14,916 bases of DNA from Clostridia bacterium (lineage in GTDB: Bacteria > Bacillota_A > Clostridia > Oscillospirales > Acutalibacteraceae). Made by a program: the position numbers and the translations under genes. Positions 7,333 through 13,075 of this stretch are shown here, piece by piece. The notes under the pieces were generated by a model. It worked only from the letters and a program-made list of their open reading frames with translations, did not search any database and was not told the DNA's origin. The stretch's first letter is position 1. The number at the start of each line of letters is the position of its first letter. Location of the stretch: contig JAFSAK010000096.1 in the NCBI GenBank assembly GCA_017441045.1, positions 1 to 14,916 of the forward strand. Reading direction: 5' to 3'.

Positions 7333-8877
7333 ATGAACAAAAATATTAGCAATTCCATAATTTACAATGTTTACCCTACATCTTTTTACGATAGTAATAA
7401 CGATGGAATAGGTGATTTGAGGGGTATTACCGAAAAACTGCCGTACATAAAACAATTTGCCGATATAATATGGATAAATCCCATATTCAAGTCACCTTTC
7501 CGCGACGGTGGATATGATGTTGAGGATTACTATGCCATAGATGAAAAATTCGGCACAATGGAAGATTTGCAGATTCTTATTGATAAGGCGCATAATCTTG
7601 GCATAAAGGTTTTGCTTGATTTAGTAGTGGGTCATACCTCGGACCAACATAAATGGTTTAAAAAATCTTCCGAAGCCGAAAGAAATGAATTTTGGGATTA
7701 TTATATCTGGAGCGACGATGTTTTTGGCGCGTGTCCGTATCAGTGTATAAGCGGAAACAGCGACAGAGACGGTAATTATCTTATAAATTTCTTCTGTTTT
7801 CAGCCCGCCATCAATTTTGGATTTTCTTCAAAAAAATATAGTTGGCAGAATTTGTATACCGATGATGTCTGTATGAAAATGCGGGATATAGTTACCGATA
7901 TCATAAAATTCTATCTCGCCAAGGGCGTTGATGGATTCAGAGTCGATTTGGCAAGCAGTATAGTTAAAGGCGATGTAAACGGTAAATATTCCTGCGAGGT
8001 ATGGAGAGATATTTTTTCAAGGGTAAGAAAGGAATACCCTGAAGCCATTTTTGTATCGGAATGGGGCCAACCGATGTATGCCGTTAAAAACGGAGATTTT
8101 GATATAGATTTCTTTACGCACGGTTTTAATGACGGATATAATAAGCTTTTCCGTCAAGAAGCAGGTGCTAATGTAATAAAATCTGACGGCAACAGTTTCT
8201 TCAAAAAGGAAGGAAAAGGCGAGGCAAAGGAGTTTTTCGATTACTTCCTTTTTAATATTAAGGAGATAGAAGAGAAGGGCTATGTATCTATAGTTACGGG
8301 TAATCACGATTTGCCGAGAGTAGCTTTGGGCAGAACTCAAGAAGAAATGAAAACGGTTTTCGCCTTTATACTAGCACTCCCTAATATACCGCTCATTTAT
8401 TATGGCGATGAGATAGGTATGACATACGAAAGGCTTAAAAGCAAGGATGGCGGATATTGCAGAACGGGCTCGAGAACACCTATGCAGTGGAGCAGCGAAC
8501 TCAATGCAGGCTTTAGTAAAACCGAGGGAAATACATATCTCCCAATAAATTCGGATTTTGAGCTTGTTAACGTGGAAACCGAAGAAGCAAATCCAAATTC
8601 ACTTATAAACGAGGTTAAAAAATTAGTGGCAATCAAAAGGGAAAATCCCGATTTATTTGGATGCTCGAATGAGTTTGGGCTCGTTTCAGATACCTATCCC
8701 TTGATTTTTAAGCGCAAAACGGATAAGGGTGAGCTTTTGTGCGCCATAAATCCTTCGGATAGAGAATATGAATTTTCAGCGAGCGGTGAGGTTTTAGCAT
8801 CGTCAAATGCCGAAATAAAAGACGGAAGGGTTGTAATGGGACCGATTTCTTATGCTTGGATAGCAAAAACATTTTAA
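7333..8877 (+). CDS. GH13 family glycoside hydrolase (alpha-glucosidase/amylase type)
   Basis: A 514-residue cytoplasmic enzyme (no signal peptide) of the alpha-amylase clan. It opens like oligo-1,6-glucosidases, with the metal loop D20-x-N22-x-D24-x-x-x-D28 followed by LRGI. Catalytic residues are visible: nucleophile D205 in GFRVDLASS, acid/base E243 in VSEWGQP, and H325-D326 in GNHDLPR. Region I reads DLVVGHTSDQH (96-106), with Gly where many members have Asn. The barrel is intact, and a short C-terminal beta domain ends in ISYAWIAKTF. It is slightly shorter than typical oligo-1,6-glucosidases (about 555). It probably hydrolyses or transglycosylates short alpha-glucosides or glycogen breakdown products inside the cell, but the subfamily and substrate are not resolved. 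AGGAG at 7321-7325 sits 7 bases before ATG 7333. A nearer ATG at 7329 is out of frame and soon meets a stop. Confidence 0.9.
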   Translation: MNKNISNSIIYNVYPTSFYDSNNDGIGDLRGITEKLPYIKQFADIIWINPIFKSPFRDGGYDVEDYYAIDEKFGTMEDLQILIDKAHNLGIKVLLDLVVGHTSDQHKWFKKSSEAERNEFWDYYIWSDDVFGACPYQCISGNSDRDGNYLINFFCFQPAINFGFSSKKYSWQNLYTDDVCMKMRDIVTDIIKFYLAKGVDGFRVDLASSIVKGDVNGKYSCEVWRDIFSRVRKEYPEAIFVSEWGQPMYAVKNGDFDIDFFTHGFNDGYNKLFRQEAGANVIKSDGNSFFKKEGKGEAKEFFDYFLFNIKEIEEKGYVSIVTGNHDLPRVALGRTQEEMKTVFAFILALPNIPLIYYGDEIGMTYERLKSKDGGYCRTGSRTPMQWSSELNAGFSKTEGNTYLPINSDFELVNVETEEANPNSLINEVKKLVAIKRENPDLFGCSNEFGLVSDTYPLIFKRKTDKGELLCAINPSDREYEFSASGEVLASSNAEIKDGRVVMGPISYAWIAKTF

Positions 8878-8890
8878 TAGGAGAAAAAAG

Positions 8891-9217
8891 ATGAAATTGA
8901 TTTTAGCTATTGTAAACAACGATGATAGCGCTTGTGTTTCGGGAGAGCTTACGCGCGGGGGATTTTCCATTACAAAGCTTTCAACCACGGGCGGATTTTT
9001 GCAAACCGGTAATACCACCTTGCTTATAGGTACCGAGGATGACGAGGTAGAAAAAGTGAAGGATATTATCCGCAAACACAGTGTAACGCGAAAGAAAAAT
9101 TCCCCCACCAATTCTTCCTTCGGTAGAGGGCTTATGCCCACTGATACCTCTGTGGAAACCGAAGTAAAAGGCGCTGCGGTTTTTGTTCTATCGGTAGATA
9201 ATTTTGAAAAACTTTAA
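8891..9217 (+). CDS. darA: Cyclic-di-AMP receptor DarA/PstA
   Basis: A 108-residue PII-like trimeric signal protein that binds c-di-AMP in Bacillota. The family block STTGGFLQTGNTTLLIGTED (residues 31-50) is present, including G35, F36 and N41, which lie in the nucleotide pocket of characterised PstA/DarA proteins. A long loop at about residues 66-92 and the C-terminal GAAVFVLSVDNFEKL strand also match. AGGAG (8879-8883) lies 7 bases before ATG 8891, and the gene begins 13 bases after the GH13 stop, so it is cotranscribed with it. In B. subtilis darA sits beside tmk; here tmk is more than 7 kb upstream in another operon. The effector partner of DarA is not known in general. Confidence 0.93.
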   Translation: MKLILAIVNNDDSACVSGELTRGGFSITKLSTTGGFLQTGNTTLLIGTEDDEVEKVKDIIRKHSVTRKKNSPTNSSFGRGLMPTDTSVETEVKGAAVFVLSVDNFEKL

Positions 9218-9220
9218 AAT

Positions 9221-9255
9221 AAAAAACCAAAGTTTCGGCTTTGGTTTTTTTATTT
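9221..9255 (+). terminator. Rho-independent terminator after darA
   Basis: AAAAAACCAAAG (9221-9232) and CTTTGGTTTTTT (9239-9250) pair perfectly over 12 bp around a TTTCGG loop, and T-rich sequence continues to 9257. The run of A before the stem means it could also work in the opposite direction. It ends the exporter-GH13-darA operon. Confidence 0.93.
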
Positions 9256-9268
9256 TTGGCAATACTTT
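9241..9268 (+). promoter_or_regulatory. Possible weak promoter for the penicillin-binding protein
   Basis: TTGGTT (9241-9246) and TACTTT (9263-9268) are 16 bases apart and are the only tolerable boxes between the darA terminator and the next gene. The match is poor and the -35 lies within the terminator arm. The gene may instead depend on readthrough. Confidence 0.2.
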
Positions 9269-9285
9269 TTATGAGGTGTTGCAAG

Positions 9286-10896
9286 GTGGAAAATAATTTA
9301 TTTGAAAAGGTCTTTTCAAGAAGGGCTACGGTCTGCTTTTTTGTGCTTATGCTGATGCTTTTAACCTGCGTTTTAAGGGTTGCCGTTATAATGGATGGCG
9401 ATTTGCAGTCGGTAGAGGCAAAACAGTCAAGTTATAAAATTAAAATAGGCGATATCAGAGGCACAATTTACGATAGAAATATGGTTCCCATAACCAATAA
9501 TAAAAGGGAAATTTACGGCATTGCTCTGCCAAAACCCACCGCCATAACCGCCGTTTCTTCCATACTTTCGGGCGATGAACTTTCGAGGGTTTTGGAAACG
9601 CTTAAAAGCAATAAACCCGCCGTTTTCAAGGCGGAAAAAACCATAGAGGCGGATGGAATTGCTTTCACTACGGTTTACCGCCATAGCGAAAGCCAAATTT
9701 TATCTCCGCATATAATAGGTTATACCGATTCTGAAAGTCACGGAGTTTCAGGAATTGAGGCGGCGTATGATGAGTGGCTCTTTAGCGAAAGCGAGGTGAG
9801 CGCCGTATATATTGCCGATGGAAAGGGTAGAGCGCTAAAGGGTATTAAACCCGATTTCGAAAACGATTTGGGCGAGGTAGCTAAAGGGGTGGTTACGACT
9901 CTTGATGTTAATATCCAAAGCATAGCCGAAAGGGCGGCAGAAGGAATTGATAAGGGGGCGGTTTTGGTTGCCGAAACCGAAACGGGAAAAATCAGAGCAA
10001 GTGTCAGCAAACCCACCTTTGATATAGAAAATTTGAGCGATTATTTGGAGGATGAAAACGCTCCTCTTTTAAACCGAGCGCTTCAGTGCTTTAGCGTGGG
10101 CTCGGCATTTAAACCCTGCGTTGCCGCCGCGGCCTTGGAAAAGGGAACGGCGTATTTTAATTTCGAATGTACGGGCAAAACCCATATTATTGATAGAGAT
10201 TTTAAGTGCCATAAGATTGAAGGTCACGGGTTAATGGATATTAAATCGGCTATTGCAAATTCTTGCAACACCTTTTTCTATACCCTTGGTATAAATACGG
10301 GGGCTACCGAAGTATATAATATGGCTTCTTCTTTGAGTTTCGGCAGCAGCATAAAAATCGCCGAAAATATAAAAACCGTAAAAGGTAACCTTACAGAACT
10401 TTCGCGACTTAAAAATCCAGCGGCGCTGGCCAATTTAAGCATAGGGCAGGGGGATTTGCTTTTAAGCCCCGTGGCAATGCTTAATTTATATTCTGCCATA
10501 GGGGGAAACGGCACCTATTATCTGCCATCACTTATAGAAAGGATGGTCAAAGGCGGGGAGGTTAAAGAATATGATATAGGTAAACCTACAAAGGTTATGG
10601 AAGAAGAAACGGCAGAAAAACTGCGGGAATATTTAAAGGCGGTTGTAGAAGAAGGAACGGGCACTGCCGCAAGCCCCGAAACCACCACCGCCGCGGGTAA
10701 AACCGCTACCGCTCAAACGGGCAGATACGACCAAAACGGAAACGAAATCAATAATAGTTGGTTTTGCGGCTTTTTCCCTTTTGAAAATCCTAAATATACG
10801 GTTATAGTTATGGCAGAAGCGGGTACTACGAGCGCAGTTTGTACCGCATTTTCCCAGATTGCCGATGGTATAACGGAATTAGAAAGCCACGGGTAA
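9286..10896 (+). CDS. Class B penicillin-binding protein (peptidoglycan DD-transpeptidase)
   Basis: A membrane-anchored enzyme that crosslinks peptidoglycan peptides outside the cell. The 536-residue protein has a short cytoplasmic N-terminus, one membrane helix (about residues 14-36), the pedestal domain opening with DIRGTIYDRN (56-65), and the transpeptidase domain from about 205. Motif 1 is S273-A-F-K276, motif 2 is S326-C-N328 and motif 3 is K472-T-A-T475. The usual third residue of motif 3 is Gly, so Ala is notable. There is no C-terminal PASTA domain, which argues against a typical SpoVD. I chose GTG 9286 because GAGGTG (9273-9278) lies 7 bases before it. ATG 9271 has no Shine-Dalgarno, and a start at TTG 9241 would lie inside the terminator. 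A division/FtsI-like or PbpA-like role is likely but not fixed. Confidence 0.88.
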   Translation: MENNLFEKVFSRRATVCFFVLMLMLLTCVLRVAVIMDGDLQSVEAKQSSYKIKIGDIRGTIYDRNMVPITNNKREIYGIALPKPTAITAVSSILSGDELSRVLETLKSNKPAVFKAEKTIEADGIAFTTVYRHSESQILSPHIIGYTDSESHGVSGIEAAYDEWLFSESEVSAVYIADGKGRALKGIKPDFENDLGEVAKGVVTTLDVNIQSIAERAAEGIDKGAVLVAETETGKIRASVSKPTFDIENLSDYLEDENAPLLNRALQCFSVGSAFKPCVAAAALEKGTAYFNFECTGKTHIIDRDFKCHKIEGHGLMDIKSAIANSCNTFFYTLGINTGATEVYNMASSLSFGSSIKIAENIKTVKGNLTELSRLKNPAALANLSIGQGDLLLSPVAMLNLYSAIGGNGTYYLPSLIERMVKGGEVKEYDIGKPTKVMEEETAEKLREYLKAVVEEGTGTAASPETTTAAGKTATAQTGRYDQNGNEINNSWFCGFFPFENPKYTVIVMAEAGTTSAVCTAFSQIADGITELESHG

Positions 10897-10912
10897 CGAT
10901 GTTGCCCGTGGC
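10886..10912 (+). terminator. Hairpin containing the penicillin-binding protein stop codon
   Basis: GCCACGGG (10886-10893) pairs with CCCGTGGC (10905-10912). TAAC and GTTG extend the stem to 12 pairs with one G-U, leaving a GAT loop (10898-10900). The stop codon TAA (10894-10896) is in the stem. An AT-rich stretch without a clean T run follows, so termination is plausible but not certain. Confidence 0.55.
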
Positions 10913-10953
10913 ATATTATATATAATTATAATATAATTTCAAATAATTTACAC

Positions 10954-10981
10954 TTGACATACACCGACGTTGTGGTATAAT
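10954..10981 (+). promoter_or_regulatory. Consensus sigma-A promoter of the citrate operon
   Basis: TTGACA (10954-10959) and TATAAT (10976-10981) match both consensus boxes exactly, with a 16-base spacer. The start would lie near 10988, inside the palindrome described next, leaving a leader of about 30 bases. AT-rich DNA upstream (10913-10950) may add an UP-like effect. Such a strong promoter would need repression. Confidence 0.88.
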
Positions 10982-10995
10982 TGTATACAATTATA
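10976..10995 (+). promoter_or_regulatory. Perfect 20-bp palindromic operator over the -10 box
   Basis: The 20 bases are identical to their reverse complement, with core TTGTATACAA (10981-10990). The core fits the FadR/FCD-type GntR operator pattern (t.GT...AC.a). The site includes the whole -10 box and the predicted start, so a bound protein would block RNA polymerase. The GntR/FCD protein encoded at 12423 in the same operon is the obvious candidate (inference). Confidence 0.75.
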
Positions 10996-11018
10996 CTGAA
11001 ATTCGAAGGAGATACAAG

Positions 11019-12395
11019 ATGTTAGAACTTTCAAATAAAACCAATCTTCTTGAACAGGCGACTTATAAATATTCTCTTCAAGATGTTGAAGACCCCAATC
11101 TTTATAGGGATTTATATTCCTATGAGGATGTGCCGAGGGTTGCTTTTAACCATCGTCGCGTACCTATGGGTATGCCTAAGGATATATGGATTACTGATAC
11201 CTCCCTTCGTGACGGTCAGCAGTCGGTGGAGCCATATACCGTAGAACAGATAGTTGAGCTTTATAAATATATGTCCCGCCTTGCAGGTCCTTACGGAATT
11301 ATCCGTCAGACCGAAATGTTCGTTTATAGTAAAAAGGATAGGGAAGCGGTTGCTCGATGTCAGGAATTGGGTCTTCAGTTCCCCGAAATAACTACCTGGA
11401 TCAGAGCTAATAAAGAAGATTTTAAACTTGTTAAGGATTTGGGAATAAGAGAAACAGGAATTTTGGTTTCTTGCTCCGATTATCATATCTTTAAGAAACT
11501 TAAAATGTCAAGAAAGCAGGCAATGGATACATATCTTGCCGCCGTTGGCGAAGCATTTGAGGCGGGCGTTATGCCCAGATGTCACCTTGAAGATATAACG
11601 AGAGCCGATTTTTACGGCTTCGTTGTACCCTTTGTTAATGAACTTATGAAGATGTCAAAGGATGCGGGAATCCCCGTCAGAATCAGAGCGTGTGATACTA
11701 TGGGATACGGCGTTCCCTTTGCCGAAGTAGCGCTTCCCCGAAGCGTACCGGGTATTATTTACGGACTTCAGCATTATTCCGATGTTCCCAGTGAAATGCT
11801 CGAGTGGCACGGCCATAATGACTTTTATAAATCTGTTGCCAATGCTTCTACCGCTTGGCTTTACGGCGCATCGGCGGTTAACTGTTCGCTTCTCGGTATA
11901 GGGGAGAGAACGGGTAATGTACCGCTTGAAGCAATGGTTATGGAATATGCTTCTCTTCGTGGCTCTTTTGATGGTATGGACCCCACCGTTATAACCGAAA
12001 TTGCCGAATACTTTAAAAAGGAAATCGGTTACGAAATTCCGCCTATGACCCCATTTGTTGGCCGAAACTTTAATGTAACGAGGGCGGGCATTCACGCTGA
12101 TGGACTTTTAAAGGATGAAGAAATCTATAATATTTTTAATACCGAAAAGATTCTTAACCGTCCCGTTTCGGTGCTGCTTGGCAAAACTTCGGGACTTGCA
12201 GGAATTGCCTATTGGATAAATCAAAACTATTCTCTTACGGGCGATGAAATGGTGGATAAGCGCAGCGAACTTGTAATAAAGATGAAGGAATGGATAGACA
12301 AAGAGTATGAAGACGGCCGCCAGACCACTCTCTCGGTTTCCGAAATCGAAGAGAAGGTCGAAGAACTGACAGGCGGAAAACTCGCTCGTCTTTGA
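11019..12395 (+). CDS. Re-type citrate synthase-like enzyme (HMGL/isopropylmalate synthase superfamily)
   Basis: A 458-residue aldolase-type TIM barrel. Likely reaction: acetyl-CoA plus oxaloacetate to citrate with Re stereochemistry (EC 2.3.3.3), as in Clostridium kluyveri, whose enzyme is about the same length. Visible are TDTSLRDGQQS (59-69) with R64-D65, the HGHND metal site (H264, H266) and GIGERTGN (293-300), all shared with isopropylmalate and homocitrate synthases. The extra N-terminal 50 residues and the IRQTEMFVYSKKDREA segment (95-110) match my memory of Re-citrate synthases. It lacks the LeuA allosteric domain. AAGGAG at 11006-11011 sits 7 bases before ATG 11019. The operon contains aconitase rather than leucine or lysine genes, which supports citrate over isopropylmalate or homocitrate as product. 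Databases often call such genes isopropylmalate synthase or hypothetical. Confidence 0.83.
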   Translation: MLELSNKTNLLEQATYKYSLQDVEDPNLYRDLYSYEDVPRVAFNHRRVPMGMPKDIWITDTSLRDGQQSVEPYTVEQIVELYKYMSRLAGPYGIIRQTEMFVYSKKDREAVARCQELGLQFPEITTWIRANKEDFKLVKDLGIRETGILVSCSDYHIFKKLKMSRKQAMDTYLAAVGEAFEAGVMPRCHLEDITRADFYGFVVPFVNELMKMSKDAGIPVRIRACDTMGYGVPFAEVALPRSVPGIIYGLQHYSDVPSEMLEWHGHNDFYKSVANASTAWLYGASAVNCSLLGIGERTGNVPLEAMVMEYASLRGSFDGMDPTVITEIAEYFKKEIGYEIPPMTPFVGRNFNVTRAGIHADGLLKDEEIYNIFNTEKILNRPVSVLLGKTSGLAGIAYWINQNYSLTGDEMVDKRSELVIKMKEWIDKEYEDGRQTTLSVSEIEEKVEELTGGKLARL

Positions 12396-12422
12396 TATCT
12401 ATAAAGTAAAAGGAGAAAATTT

Positions 12423-13064
12423 ATGATAGACCATAAAACAGTATCCCTTGCCGATCAGGTTTTCGAGCAACTCGAAACTGATATTTTAACGGGCAAATAT
12501 ATACGGGGTGATGTGCTTACGGAAAGTAAGTTAAGCTTGGAACTTGGCGTTAGCCGAACACCCATAAGAGAAGCCCTTCGCCGACTTGAGCAGGAGCACT
12601 TAATAGAAGAATCGGGTAAGGGTTCGGTTGTTATCGGTATTACCGAAAAGGATGTTGAAGATATATTCCTTATAAGAAAAAAGGTGGAGTGTCTGGCCGC
12701 CGCTTTGGCCGCGCAAAACCGTACCGAAGAACAACTTAAAGAACTTCTTCACGCCGTTGAACTTCAAGAGTTCTATTACGGAAAACGAGATGCCGATAGA
12801 ATTAAATATATGGATAATCAGTTCCATAACCTTATTTATAAGAGCAGCGGAAGTTCGGTGTTTTTCGATGTTTTAGTACCCCTACATAAAAAGGTGCAGA
12901 AATTCCGCAAAGCATCGGTTGAGAGTAAAAGTCGCGCCGAATCTTCGGTTAGTGAGCATAAAGCCATATATGAAGCGGTTAAAAACGGCGACACTCAAAA
13001 GGCAAGCGAACTTATGGAAAAACATATTGAAAACGCTTATATTCATATAAAGAACAGCAATTAA
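12423..13064 (+). CDS. GntR family regulator, FCD (FadR-like) subfamily
   Basis: A 213-residue DNA-binding protein. The N-terminal winged helix-turn-helix (about residues 8-75) contains GVSRTPIREALRRLEQEHLI (42-61), the usual GntR recognition segment. The C-terminal FCD effector domain has the metal-binding set D131, H135, H179 and H201, which in this subfamily typically holds a metal that helps bind small carboxylic acids. It lies between the citrate synthase and aconitase genes, 27 bases after the former, with AAGGAG at 12410-12415. Given this context and the palindrome at the operon promoter, it probably represses its own operon and responds to citrate or a related acid. Both points are inferred. 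Confidence 0.93.
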   Translation: MIDHKTVSLADQVFEQLETDILTGKYIRGDVLTESKLSLELGVSRTPIREALRRLEQEHLIEESGKGSVVIGITEKDVEDIFLIRKKVECLAAALAAQNRTEEQLKELLHAVELQEFYYGKRDADRIKYMDNQFHNLIYKSSGSSVFFDVLVPLHKKVQKFRKASVESKSRAESSVSEHKAIYEAVKNGDTQKASELMEKHIENAYIHIKNSN

Positions 13065-13075
13065 GGAGCAAAAAA

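Noticed and set aside
7329..7349. Earlier ATG at 7329 before the GH13 gene
   Set aside because: It is out of frame, only 3 bases from the Shine-Dalgarno, and reaches a stop after six codons.
9241..9285. N-terminal extension of the penicillin-binding protein from TTG 9241 or ATG 9271
   Set aside because: TTG 9241 lies within the descending arm of the darA terminator, and ATG 9271 lacks a Shine-Dalgarno. GAGGTG points to GTG 9286.
11050..11244. 64-codon + strand open frame inside the citrate synthase gene
   Set aside because: It lies wholly in another frame of a recognised enzyme gene and has no supporting start signal.
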